Below, piece after piece: positions 1 to 8,202 of a DNA stretch of 64,000 bases (positions are counted from its first letter, which is position 1; every line of letters starts with the position of its first letter). The stretch is taken from NCBI RefSeq assembly GCF_029582805.1, contig NZ_JAKKUT010000002.1, positions 892,001-956,000 of the forward strand. The letters are read 5' to 3'. Under the pieces are notes generated by a model. The model saw only the letters and a program-made list of their open reading frames with translations, made no database searches and was not told the origin of the DNA. The position numbers and the translations under genes were made by a program. This DNA is from Candidatus Synechococcus calcipolaris G9 (lineage in GTDB: Bacteria; Cyanobacteriota; Cyanobacteriia; Thermosynechococcales; Thermosynechococcaceae).

Positions 1-61
1 TCCTGCATGATTGCATGAAATCAAGATAAAAATTGGAAAAAACTAGAATTTGATGTTGGGC

Positions 62-1111
62 TTAGAATTTGATATCCGGCCAGGTGGCGATCGCCTCGGT
101 AGATTTGACAATGTGCATCCCGGCATCGGCAAAGCGTTGAAAGGCCTGATCCGCCTGCTCACTAAAGTCCACCACCCCAGGAACGACGACGGGGGACGTG
201 CAGTCTTCCAGGAGATACACTTTTTTAACCAGGTCTGACCCCTGGGCCTGAAGCTCTGTGAGCAGATCCGCAATTGTCCAGGCCACACAATGGCTTTTGG
301 CTTGTCCGGCAATAATGACCACATCAAAATCCAGCAACCGTTGGATAAAGCGGGTATTTCTCTGGGCGATCGGGTGTCCTTGGCTACTCTCTAAGACCTC
401 GGGCTGGAGGACAGAATAGTTTTCCGTCAGGGGATTACCGCCCTTAATTTCAAACCGAGTCTGGCTATGGCGAGCCATATTGTGGAAAAAACAGGCTTCT
501 TCCACGGCCGCAACCAGGGCATGGCCGATTCCCCCCAAGAGAGAGTGGTAGGGCCAAATCGTCAGCGGGAATTTCCCGACCTGATCCAATGTTTGTACAT
601 AGTGGAGAGCGTGTTGTTGCAGGCCCATGTAGTTCCCCGCGGCTAAACTATGGGCGATCGCCGGGTTTACTTTCCAGCGGCCGGTTTGCACATCGGTCAA
701 TGTAATGGTTTGGAGAGGTGCGGGGTGATGCCCCCCATCATCAATCCAAAAAACAGCATGGAAAATTTGGCTGGCGGTGTGGGTGTCCATTGTCGGCGCA
801 ATTTCCGTAATCACACCCAGGTTGCGATAGATAAATTCACAGAGGCGGCGATTGTCCTCTACCGCACCCATCCCAGATGTTCCCCCCACAAACAGTTCAA
901 AGCCAGGAATACAAAAGGTATTTTGCACATCCACGAGCATTAAACAAATACGGGTTTTATCCGTAACCGCTGGAGCTAAAGGGTGGTACTTGGCCCAGGC
1001 CTGCGCCTCACTGGCCCGCTGTTGATAGGGCACTCGCCAGACTTCGCCGACGCGATCGCCGTGAAAATGTTGGGGAATGGGTAGTTCCGTAAGAGTTGGT
1101 GTTTTCATCAT
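62..1111 (-). CDS. Nicotinamidase-like (isochorismatase fold) cysteine hydrolase
   Basis: This is a cysteine hydrolase of the isochorismatase/nicotinamidase superfamily. The expected catalytic triad is visible as Asp near residue 62 (LVDVQ), Lys near 224 (FEIKGG) and Cys near 276 (AGQAKSHCV). An MDTH motif near 109-112 matches the metal-binding D-x-H of nicotinamidases. At about 349 residues it is much longer than PncA (about 210), so the substrate may differ from nicotinamide. The ATG at 1111 was chosen because an AGGA lies seven bases upstream; a TTG sits one codon before. It starts about 9 bases after the kinase-like gene and is the last gene of the PP2C-ADP-ribosylglycohydrolase-kinase operon. 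The fold is clear; the substrate is inference. Confidence 0.8.
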   Translation of the reverse strand: MMKTPTLTELPIPQHFHGDRVGEVWRVPYQQRASEAQAWAKYHPLAPAVTDKTRICLMLVDVQNTFCIPGFELFVGGTSGMGAVEDNRRLCEFIYRNLGVITEIAPTMDTHTASQIFHAVFWIDDGGHHPAPLQTITLTDVQTGRWKVNPAIAHSLAAGNYMGLQQHALHYVQTLDQVGKFPLTIWPYHSLLGGIGHALVAAVEEACFFHNMARHSQTRFEIKGGNPLTENYSVLQPEVLESSQGHPIAQRNTRFIQRLLDFDVVIIAGQAKSHCVAWTIADLLTELQAQGSDLVKKVYLLEDCTSPVVVPGVVDFSEQADQAFQRFADAGMHIVKSTEAIATWPDIKF

Positions 1112-1120
1112 CAAGGTTTC

Positions 1121-2974
1121 CTAAAGTATCTGTAGATATTGAATGGATTGGGGGTGAATCCCATAGAGGCCCTGCCGAGCCGGTAATAACTGGCAATGGC
1201 TATTCACAAAGGGTTCCGTTTCCGTAAATAAACGGGTGGGTTGCAGGTGTCCCTGCTGGAGTTCCAGCCGCAAAATTCCTGCATCTGTGGGGACAAACAA
1301 CTGATCTGCGATTGGGCAGGATCCACGACTGGCTAACCAATGATCCTCTTGATCGCTGGTGAGACTGGCTTCAATGTGGCCCTGAGCCTGGATGACGAGG
1401 AGGTGATAGTGACGTTTACCTTGACATTGGCTGGTGGCAAAGAGCCAGGCCCGATCGCCACTAAAGCAGCAGTGGAGGGTTAACAGTTGGCCCGGCCAGG
1501 CAGGAACGGTGAGGTGATCCTTGATGCCGGGGCGATCGCAATCAAAGATCAAAAGGGTCGTCAGGGTATCCATTCGATACAATCCCAACCCAAACGGGCC
1601 CACCCAAATAGCCGTTTGATGGAGGAGAACATCGCCCATATAAACCGGTGCCATTGGGCTCCCACGCAAGAGTTGGCCCTGATGAATCCAGTAGTAATGG
1701 CGATCGTTGCCCGCAAAACTGTGGCCCGGTAAATGGCAGGGATCCAGCCCAAAACGTTTCCTTAGATGGGGGCGATCGCCCAGAAGAACTAATTGGCCAC
1801 CGTTGCTGATGAGTGTAGCGGCTCCGTGGAGCATAAATTCTAGGTGGGGAGCGGGGGTTCCTTCTCCAACAATGGCCCCGTCCTCGCGGTGAAACCCCTG
1901 ATGATCGTGATAGAGCCAGCATAATTGATCTCCTTGCACAGTGGCAGTCACAATAATTCCTTGGGTTTGGAACAGCGTTTTTACATGGAGCGTCCCAGAT
2001 TGCAGGGGTGGCGCAATCACCCTAAGTTGGGCGAAACAGTTGGGACAGGTGGGTTTGGCGTGGTCTAGGCCACAGGTCGGACAGGTCTGCCACCTCAGTT
2101 GTCGCAGTAAGGTTTGGGGGAATACCCCGCGCTGATCCTGGCGAAAAACCTGCTCAAAATAATCTAGAATCGCCTCTGGTAAACAATGGAGAGGTAAGGC
2201 AGGCTTGGGATACCTAACCTGGGGGTCAAAAATACTGATGCGATGGAGCGATCGCGCCCCCTGGGGAATTTTATGGGTAGGATTTTTCGGTTGATAAACT
2301 CCGCCGTAGGGATGGACAAAAAGAAGACATTGCATCACCATCACCGTAAAGGCATACCAATCCGACTCATCGCGATAGGGTTGATCTAAACAAAGCTGAT
2401 GGCCGTGGTTACAAAGCTGGGGATCTAAAAATCGCTCCGTAAAGACACGGCAGGGAAAGGAACCAAACTGAAACGAATCCACATCAATAAAATAGGCTTG
2501 GTGATCCTGCACCAGAAGATTGAGATCATTAAAATCACCAATGATCATTCCCTGTTGATGGATTTGGGCCACCGTTTGATGCAGGTCTAACAGCATTGCC
2601 GTCACCTGTGGGGCCGAGATGCCCTGATGCCGAATCCGGCGATCGCCGTAGTCCAGTAAGGGGCGAGATGGCCTTAAAAAACGCATCGTATAGCCGACAA
2701 TTCTGCCGCTGCGATCGTAGGCAAACTCCTGAGGGGCAATGACCCGATCCGGTAAGCCTTTGGGAAGTTGGTGTAATTTTTCCTGGTGTTCCTGTAGCCG
2801 TACCTGTACCGCCTGTTGGAGGGGAGAAGAGGCTTGATAATCCGGGTGATGGGCTTGCTTAAAGAGTTTTAAGACCTGACCTGTGCCCAGATCATAGACT
2901 TCCGCCTCGCCGCCGTTACCAATTAACTGTTGCCGCCGAATAGAAACCTTTTTTTGATTCAGATAGATATTCAT
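1121..2974 (-). CDS. Atypical protein kinase-like protein with zinc ribbon and C-terminal beta-rich region
   Basis: The N-terminal 280 or so residues look like a divergent protein kinase. There is a glycine-rich loop (LIGNGGEAEVY, about 17-27), a VLK lysine near 36, GDFNDLNLL at about 146-154 in place of HRDxKxxN, and IDVDSF at about 164-169 in place of DFG. Such D-x-N-D-x-N loops occur in YegI-like kinases. A four-cysteine zinc ribbon follows (CPTC to CPNC, about 298-313). The last 300 residues are rich in short Trp/Gly strands and could be a beta-propeller-like sensor; this is inference. It sits 6 bases after the ADP-ribosylglycohydrolase gene and 9 before the hydrolase, co-transcribed with a PP2C phosphatase that could reverse its action. 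Kinase activity is plausible but not provable from sequence. Confidence 0.75.
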   Translation of the reverse strand: MNIYLNQKKVSIRRQQLIGNGGEAEVYDLGTGQVLKLFKQAHHPDYQASSPLQQAVQVRLQEHQEKLHQLPKGLPDRVIAPQEFAYDRSGRIVGYTMRFLRPSRPLLDYGDRRIRHQGISAPQVTAMLLDLHQTVAQIHQQGMIIGDFNDLNLLVQDHQAYFIDVDSFQFGSFPCRVFTERFLDPQLCNHGHQLCLDQPYRDESDWYAFTVMVMQCLLFVHPYGGVYQPKNPTHKIPQGARSLHRISIFDPQVRYPKPALPLHCLPEAILDYFEQVFRQDQRGVFPQTLLRQLRWQTCPTCGLDHAKPTCPNCFAQLRVIAPPLQSGTLHVKTLFQTQGIIVTATVQGDQLCWLYHDHQGFHREDGAIVGEGTPAPHLEFMLHGAATLISNGGQLVLLGDRPHLRKRFGLDPCHLPGHSFAGNDRHYYWIHQGQLLRGSPMAPVYMGDVLLHQTAIWVGPFGLGLYRMDTLTTLLIFDCDRPGIKDHLTVPAWPGQLLTLHCCFSGDRAWLFATSQCQGKRHYHLLVIQAQGHIEASLTSDQEDHWLASRGSCPIADQLFVPTDAGILRLELQQGHLQPTRLFTETEPFVNSHCQLLPARQGLYGIHPQSIQYLQIL

Positions 2975-2980
2975 GGCTAA

Positions 2981-3751
2981 TTAGGTGCAAAATCGGAACC
3001 GAAAGTCTTGGCTGGTCTGCCAAAGTGGCTCGTCTAAGGTTTCTCGGACAAGATTAAGAATTGGATCAGGAATTTCGCCATAAAATGCCTCGGCAATTCC
3101 CCCGGTAATACAGGCGATCGTGTCACTATCGCCGCCAATGGAAATGGCATTGCGAATAGCATCTTCAAAATCTGTAGATTCCAAAAAAGCAATGATGGCT
3201 TGGGGAACGGAGCCTTGGCAAGACACATCAAATTGATAGTGGGGGCGAATCTCATCCAAGGTTTGATCCAAGTTGTAACCAAAGGTTCTTTGGATATAGG
3301 TTTTAATCTCCTCTTTTGACGTGCCGGTGCGCGCCAAGAAAATTGCGGCGGCGGTGGATTGGGCCCCCTTAATACCTTCCGGGTGGTTGTGGGTCACGGA
3401 CGCACTGGCTTTGGCAAGCTCTAAAACCGTATCGAGGTCTTGGCCCACATAGGCTACTGGACTTACCCGCATTGCCGAGCCATTGCCCCAACTGTTATAG
3501 GGTTGACGGCGTTTCAAGGTTGCCCAAAGGGTAAAATTTTTGCCGTAGCCCGCTAGGGGATAACGCCAATAATAGTGATGGAGGGTCTCAATGTAATTCT
3601 TCCCGTGGAGATGGGCATCCGCAATGGCAACGGTCAGCACGGTATCATCCGTAAACCGAGTCATCAATTTTTTCAGGGGAAAATCTTTTGTTTTGACATT
3701 ACGCCATTCATAGGCGGAGCCAATAATATCCCCTGCAATTGCACCTAACAT
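2981..3751 (-). CDS. ADP-ribosylglycohydrolase (DraG/ARH family)
   Basis: This 256-residue protein belongs to the ARH/DraG family, which removes ADP-ribose from proteins, nucleic acids or small molecules. Both metal-binding signatures are present: FTDDTVLT at about 33-40 and GGDSDT at about 206-211, together with the N-terminal GAIAGDIIGS. Length is normal for a single-domain enzyme. Its start overlaps the end of the PP2C gene by 7 bases and the kinase-like gene follows after 6 bases, so translation is probably coupled. The neighbours suggest a signalling role rather than nitrogenase control; no nitrogenase or DraT gene is in the window. Substrate unknown. Confidence 0.9.
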   Translation of the reverse strand: MLGAIAGDIIGSAYEWRNVKTKDFPLKKLMTRFTDDTVLTVAIADAHLHGKNYIETLHHYYWRYPLAGYGKNFTLWATLKRRQPYNSWGNGSAMRVSPVAYVGQDLDTVLELAKASASVTHNHPEGIKGAQSTAAAIFLARTGTSKEEIKTYIQRTFGYNLDQTLDEIRPHYQFDVSCQGSVPQAIIAFLESTDFEDAIRNAISIGGDSDTIACITGGIAEAFYGEIPDPILNLVRETLDEPLWQTSQDFRFRFCT

Positions 3752-4548
3752 AATGAGTTCTCCAGTTGTTTACGGCGAATTAAAACCAGCGTTGTATCAT
3801 CTTCTAAGCGGCCACCTTGGCGATCGAGTACCTGGTTGTCCCAATCAGGGTGAATAATTTCACGATTACATTGGGCTAAATATCGCCGTAGTCGATCTGG
3901 ATTTTGGAAGATACGCGGATCCTCTGCCAAGGCTGCCATAGCAGGAAGAATGGAGCCAGCGGGGGCTAAATCTTTAACACCATCACTGCCCAAAACCAGA
4001 GTATTCACCGTAGCCGTGGGGCGGACAATCACTTGAAATTGCACGTTGGCATCCCGTTCTAGAGTTGGCACTAAGCCATAGGCCAAAAAGGGTGGACAAT
4101 TATCCACTACGGAACCCTTGAGGATCACCTCCTCATTGAGAATCACCACCCCATCTCCTAGGGAAAAAATGGCGGTTTGATCAGGGGTTAGTACCGCACC
4201 CACAATGGTGAACAGAAAATAATCCCGCATCACCGTTAGGGAATTTCCCATGGCACTGATCATTTGCTGCAACTGGGTTAGAAGTTCTTGGCGCAGGTCT
4301 TGCCAAAAGTCTGGACTAAACTCTAATTGCCCCCCATCTAGGGCCCGTTTCAGGGCAGATAAAACCAGCCGCGTCCCTAATTTGGCTCCCACCTCGGAAT
4401 GGGGAGAACTACCACAACCATCACAAACAATGGCGATCGCCCTGTTCGGACTCAGATCAATGGCATAGGCATCCTGGTTATTACGACCTAAATGGCGGTG
4501 CGATCGCCCGATAACCGTACCCGCAGCAAGTTCAAAAAGACGGTTCAT
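3745..4548 (-). CDS. PP2C-family serine/threonine phosphatase
   Basis: This is a PP2C-type metal-dependent phosphatase of about 267 residues. Visible motifs are NNQDAYAI near the N-terminus, CDGCGSSPHSEVGA (the D-G metal motif), LGSDGVKD, and DDTTLVLI near the C-terminus. A GTG start at 4572 is possible on paper, but the promoter -10 box lies at 4575-4580, so transcription should begin about 4568. That makes the ATG at 4548 (MNRLFELAAG) the credible start. It is the first gene of a four-gene operon and overlaps the ADP-ribosylglycohydrolase gene by 7 bases. Paired with the downstream kinase-like protein it probably forms a reversible phosphorylation switch; this is inference. Confidence 0.88.
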   Translation of the reverse strand: MNRLFELAAGTVIGRSHRHLGRNNQDAYAIDLSPNRAIAIVCDGCGSSPHSEVGAKLGTRLVLSALKRALDGGQLEFSPDFWQDLRQELLTQLQQMISAMGNSLTVMRDYFLFTIVGAVLTPDQTAIFSLGDGVVILNEEVILKGSVVDNCPPFLAYGLVPTLERDANVQFQVIVRPTATVNTLVLGSDGVKDLAPAGSILPAMAALAEDPRIFQNPDRLRRYLAQCNREIIHPDWDNQVLDRQGGRLEDDTTLVLIRRKQLENSLC

Positions 4549-4574
4549 TTGCTTTTGGTGTTTAACATACACTA

Positions 4575-4603
4575 ACTATAGTGTCAAAAAAACACTTTGT
4601 CAA
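4575..4603 (-). promoter_or_regulatory. Promoter of the PP2C-ARH-kinase operon, with alternating ACACT/AGTGT
   Basis: On the minus strand TTGACA (4598-4603) and TATAGT (4575-4580) are separated by exactly 17 bases, a near-perfect sigma-70 type promoter. The pentamers ACACT (4569-4573), AGTGT (4580-4584) and ACACT (4592-4596) alternate through it, giving two small overlapping inverted repeats across the -10 and spacer. These could bind a repressor. Confidence 0.7.
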
Positions 4604-4755
4604 TCCTAGAGTGCGCCAAAAATTCCTTAGGAGGACATTAAGGGGATGCTAAGAACGGTGAAATGTTAACCCAGATATAACGTGGCAGTAACCGGGCCTT
4701 GTTTTTCCCTTGGTAGGATCCACTTAGTGCTATTTCTCTGGGGGATGTTTTCACT

Positions 4756-5925
4756 GTGGATTCGTCTAAGCTTAAAAAACTCTCACCAGAAAGTACCCTC
4801 GCAGATCTACCCACCTATTCGTTCCGAGTAGAACCTGAGACATCGGGGCAAGTGGTAGCCCAACAATTCAAGGCCCAACCCCAATTGCCCGGTGTGGTGA
4901 TCATGGCAGATCAAGACCTGATTGGCGTGATCTCCCAAGCCAAATTTTTCGAGCGCATGAGTCAACGATTTAGTTTAGAACTCTACCTAAAGCGTCCCAT
5001 TCAACTCCTCCCGGAAGTGGCGACTCCAACCGTTGCCCCCTTGGTTCTGCCGTCGTCCTGCAAAATTGGCCCAGCAGTGGAATCTGCCCTAGGTCGCCCC
5101 AGTAGCTTTGCCTACGAACCGATCTTAATCCGTAAAGACCATGAGATTTATTTGTTAGATTTGCATGATGTTCTTTTAGCCCAAACCCAAATTTTAGGGA
5201 CAATTAATAAATTTATCGAGAAGCAACACCAACAAACCCGCCAACTCCTGGAGAGTCTGAAGGTTGAGCAGGCTCGGACAAAGGAATATGCGGCTCGCCT
5301 TGAAGAGGAACAGTCAGAAACCCAGCGGGTGAACCAAATTTTAGAGAATCAGCAGCAGGAAATGCGCCAGCAAGCGAAGCGGATTACCCGTCTGAATCAT
5401 CGCTTCATTAATATTAGCCAACTCCTCTCGTCGGAAGGGAAAAAAGCCTTTGAAGCGACATTTATGGGGGTCAGTGCCATTTCTAAGGATACCGATCGCG
5501 TGTTTCGGTTGGGAGAACTGCTAGAGCGGGATTTAGAAATTGTGGATCAGGCAACCCACCAAATTGAGCATGTGAGTCGCCAAGTGAAGCATTTAGCCCT
5601 GCAAGCGAGTTTAATCGTCAGTCGTTCCGGTGGGCAGATTACCGGCTTTGACTTTATTACCAATGAAATTAATAAACTCGGAAACCAGGCGGTTATTGCC
5701 AACCAACAGGTGGATGAAATTGCCAATCGCTTTCGCCAACGGATTCGCGAAGTCATTGATGCGGCCCAATCGGGGGAACGCACTGCCCAATCCTTGATTC
5801 AGGAAATTCAACAGGCGGAAACGGCCTTAGCTCAATTGGAGGCCCTCGTCAATGAACAGGAAGGTCATCAGGGGGTATCCGCTCCTAGCCCTAGGGAGCC
5901 AATGGCCGCCATTTCCCTGAATTAG
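4756..5925 (+). CDS. Soluble CBS-like / chemoreceptor-like coiled-coil protein
   Basis: The first 150 residues resemble a CBS-pair-like sensory region (FRVEPETSGQVVAQQF, PGVVIMADQDLIGVIS, YEPILIRKDHEIYLLDLHDVL). A long Gln/Glu-rich coiled coil follows at about 155-225. The C-terminal 150 residues are helical and reminiscent of a methyl-accepting signalling domain (TDRVFRLGELLERDLEIVDQATHQIEHVSRQVKHLALQASLIVSRSG is the clearest stretch, about 240-290). No transmembrane segment is visible, so it should be cytoplasmic. The start is GTG at 4756. It is transcribed divergently from the PP2C operon. Family placement is by general resemblance; the signal it senses is unknown. Confidence 0.5.
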   Translation: MDSSKLKKLSPESTLADLPTYSFRVEPETSGQVVAQQFKAQPQLPGVVIMADQDLIGVISQAKFFERMSQRFSLELYLKRPIQLLPEVATPTVAPLVLPSSCKIGPAVESALGRPSSFAYEPILIRKDHEIYLLDLHDVLLAQTQILGTINKFIEKQHQQTRQLLESLKVEQARTKEYAARLEEEQSETQRVNQILENQQQEMRQQAKRITRLNHRFINISQLLSSEGKKAFEATFMGVSAISKDTDRVFRLGELLERDLEIVDQATHQIEHVSRQVKHLALQASLIVSRSGGQITGFDFITNEINKLGNQAVIANQQVDEIANRFRQRIREVIDAAQSGERTAQSLIQEIQQAETALAQLEALVNEQEGHQGVSAPSPREPMAAISLN

Positions 5926-5949
5926 ACTGGGATTTCTAGGGATTAGGCC

Positions 5950-6240
5950 TTAGGTCCAGTCATCTTTTTTGTTGCTACTCACCTTATAAAGGCCGCCCCG
6001 CTGATGAATGGCGCGGGTTTGCTCAAATAGTTCTGCTTCCGTCAATTGCCAACGGTCTAGGGCTGCCTTTAGATTGGCTTGAATATCCTTTGCGCCAGGA
6101 AACCCTTGGTAGCGAATGATCAATCGCCCTAGTTCCACTAGATGGTAATCCGTGGCCTCTCCCTGGAGTAGGCGTTCTGAGATCAGGCGATCGCCCCCGG
6201 CCCGAGGATGTTGCTGCTCTTTTTGTTCTGGATTTGCCAT
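5950..6240 (-). CDS. DUF3288 family protein
   Basis: A 96-residue protein resembling the cyanobacterial DUF3288 family, with the typical run from EQQHP through TDYHLVELGRLIIRYQGFPGA and KDIQ. Function is unknown. No signal peptide or membrane segment is seen. It ends 25 bases from the converging coiled-coil gene and lies downstream of the DUF4168-like gene on the same strand with a gap of about 30 bases, so the two may be co-transcribed. Confidence 0.75.
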   Translation of the reverse strand: MANPEQKEQQHPRAGGDRLISERLLQGEATDYHLVELGRLIIRYQGFPGAKDIQANLKAALDRWQLTEAELFEQTRAIHQRGGLYKVSSNKKDDWT

Positions 6241-6272
6241 GGATCAAAACCTAGTCAAAACCTACTCGAAAT

Positions 6273-6719
6273 CTACTGTAGTAGCCGCAGCATTTCCTGT
6301 TGAATGCGTTGACTGAAATTGGCATCCACCTGGGCCCGCTGGGTCATGGCATTAAACTGCTCTAGGGACATATTATATTTTTGCAAGATTTGCAGGGATT
6401 CCCGCAGATAGTCTTCACAAATACCTTCTAAACCGTTGGGAATATTCTGGCGATTGTAACCAAAGCAGGAATTGCGTGGCACAGTCCCGGAAACGACCTG
6501 CTGGGCCTGGCGATAGTATTTACGGCGAATCGGTTCAATCTCAAGGACGACACGGGCATAGTTGCTCACATCGGCTTGCACAAAAAGCAGAGACGGCTCT
6601 GGACTGGATTGGCCTCTAAGGGAAGAGTAGACCCCCGGCAGTACCGCAATCAGCAGGGCGATCGCGACCCCTTGGGTTAGTTTTCCTAGGCTCCATGGAT
6701 TATTCACCTGTCGCAACAA
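6273..6719 (-). CDS. Exported DUF4168-like protein
   Basis: A 148-residue protein with an N-terminal hydrophobic segment (GVAIALLIAVLPGVY, about 17-31) that should act as a signal peptide or anchor. The rest is helical and ends in LEQFNAMTQRAQ and RIQQEMLRLLQ, as in DUF4168 proteins. The start must be a TTG at 6719 (or the next TTG), because an in-frame TGA lies immediately upstream and no ATG fits. Function unknown; probably periplasmic. Confidence 0.65.
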   Translation of the reverse strand: MLRQVNNPWSLGKLTQGVAIALLIAVLPGVYSSLRGQSSPEPSLLFVQADVSNYARVVLEIEPIRRKYYRQAQQVVSGTVPRNSCFGYNRQNIPNGLEGICEDYLRESLQILQKYNMSLEQFNAMTQRAQVDANFSQRIQQEMLRLLQ

Positions 6720-6757
6720 TCATCATCTCCCATGAATTCGCATCTAGTGGTATCTAG

Positions 6758-7117
6758 TTACTTTGAATGATCATTGTAGAGGAGAGTTCCCGCATAAATT
6801 TGGGATGGGGGTAAGGTTTTATGGTAGTAGGCACCACGATAGGCATAAATACCTAATTCTTTCTCAGTATGTTGAAGTAAGGCCTGGGAGTTGGCCAGCG
6901 TTGCATCCACCCACAATTTGAGGGAGGTGTTGCCTTCGACCAATAGGCTAAAAATTCCCAACTGAAGACAGTAATGGGACACGCCAATGGCCACCTTAAA
7001 CTCTGTTTTCCGAAAGGAATAGAAGGGAATTAAATTTTTACCCTGAAAATGAAGTTCCTCCGACTCGGGTGCAAAGTACCCCTGGTGGGCTAAATCCCCA
7101 TGGCTCATCATCAGCAT
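6758..7117 (-). CDS. Hypothetical protein
   Basis: A 119-residue protein that I do not recognise. It has no signal peptide, membrane segment or clear motif; the composition is that of a folded soluble protein with aromatic-rich strands (FKVAIGVSHYCLQLGIFSLLV). It has an ATG start and lies about 40 bases upstream of the DUF4168-like gene on the same strand. The coding frame is clean, with normal codon use, so it is probably real. Confidence 0.6.
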   Translation of the reverse strand: MLMMSHGDLAHQGYFAPESEELHFQGKNLIPFYSFRKTEFKVAIGVSHYCLQLGIFSLLVEGNTSLKLWVDATLANSQALLQHTEKELGIYAYRGAYYHKTLPPSQIYAGTLLYNDHSK

Positions 7118-7360
7118 GTTCTACTTGCCCCCATCTCTGCGGCGATCGCTGGCTGTACTCGTCTGTAATTAATGTATCTTTTAATACAGATTTTTTCTAG
7201 AATCTTCAAAATTCTTCCTAAACCCCTTAAGAAAACGTCATCTTAGAACCCATCCCAAAAGGGTCAGATTGGGGGAGGCAGGACTCATCACACTGGGGGA
7301 GGTGAGGTATGGGGCGAACCAGGGATAGTGGGGATAACCCTACATTACGTGACTAGGATT

Positions 7361-7558
7361 ATGTTGCAGTTATCTATGAAAGAACTAAATCTTCAAATCG
7401 GCCAAAAACTCTATTTACGGGATGAGTTGTTCGAGATCATTGCCCTACGCCATGAGTTGGTTGTAGTGAAATCCCAAGAGCGGTCAGAATTGAGTTGGGT
7501 AGTGGCTAAAAGGGATTTACTCAAGTATTTCCGGGATTGCGAAGTGTCATCCTATTAG
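7361..7558 (+). CDS. Small hypothetical protein
   Basis: A 65-residue soluble protein starting MLQLSMKELN, rich in charged residues with a beta-strand pattern (QKLYLRDELFEIIALRHELVVVKS). The frame can extend upstream to a GTG at 7328, but the ATGs at 7361 or 7376 look more natural. It stands alone between two minus-strand genes. The family is not recognised; small cyanobacterial proteins of this type are common. Confidence 0.55.
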   Translation: MLQLSMKELNLQIGQKLYLRDELFEIIALRHELVVVKSQERSELSWVVAKRDLLKYFRDCEVSSY

Positions 7559-7599
7559 GAACACCTTAGGATACTGCCCCTGCCAGCACAATAACCCCG

Positions 7600-8202
7600 T
7601 TAGTAAAATAACCAGGTGGTGAAGGCGTATTTAGTGCCCTGGGTAACGGGTAAGGCGGCATGGGGATGGGTGTAGTAGGAGGGAAAGGCAATGACATCGC
7701 CGGTAGCGGGTTTGATTTTAATGTCTTGGCGATCGAAGTAGGTCTCGCCCCCTTCAAACTCATCGTTTAAGTAGCCCACAATACTAATATCTCGGGTGGG
7801 GATGCCCTGGGCCAATTCCATCATCCGGCTGGCTAAAAGGAGGTTATCCACATGGCGACGATAGCTCTCACCGGGACGGTAGCGCAGAATGGAAAACCCT
7901 TCCACCTGGGGAAATTTAATCCCATAGTGCTGGTAGAGGGCCCGTTGGATGAGTTGAATTTTTTCGTAGAGAAGCTGCTGGGTCGATCGCTGTACGGGGT
8001 GTTGAGCATCTAGGGGAAGAATGCCGCCACTGCGGACCTCTGGATCCACCGTTCCCATCAAGATCGAGGAGGGATCAAACGTGATCCATTCCGCCACCTG
8101 AATAATTTGCTGGCAAACCTCTGGGGAGAGTAACTGCCGAAACAGTAAAATATCTGCCCCGACATCTGTAAAGCTAGGTTGGGTCGCCTTAGGTTGGGTC
8201 AT
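7600..8202 (-). CDS. 2-oxoglutarate/Fe(II)-dependent dioxygenase (prolyl hydroxylase-like)
   Basis: A P4H/PKHD-type dioxygenase of about 200 residues. The double-stranded beta-helix core shows the iron ligands in YRRHVDN (H-x-D) and in [11 protein letters not shown] (distal His), with a following [10 protein letters not shown] strand. The partner substrate (protein or small molecule) cannot be told. A longer frame begins at 8244, but starting at [10 protein letters not shown] (8202) limits the overlap with rlmN to 14 bases. Co-transcription with rlmN is likely. Confidence 0.85.
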   Translation of the reverse strand: MTQPKATQPSFTDVGADILLFRQLLSPEVCQQIIQVAEWITFDPSSILMGTVDPEVRSGGILPLDAQHPVQRSTQQLLYEKIQLIQRALYQHYGIKFPQVEGFSILRYRPGESYRRHVDNLLLASRMMELAQGIPTRDISIVGYLNDEFEGGETYFDRQDIKIKPATGDVIAFPSYYTHPHAALPVTQGTKYAFTTWLFY

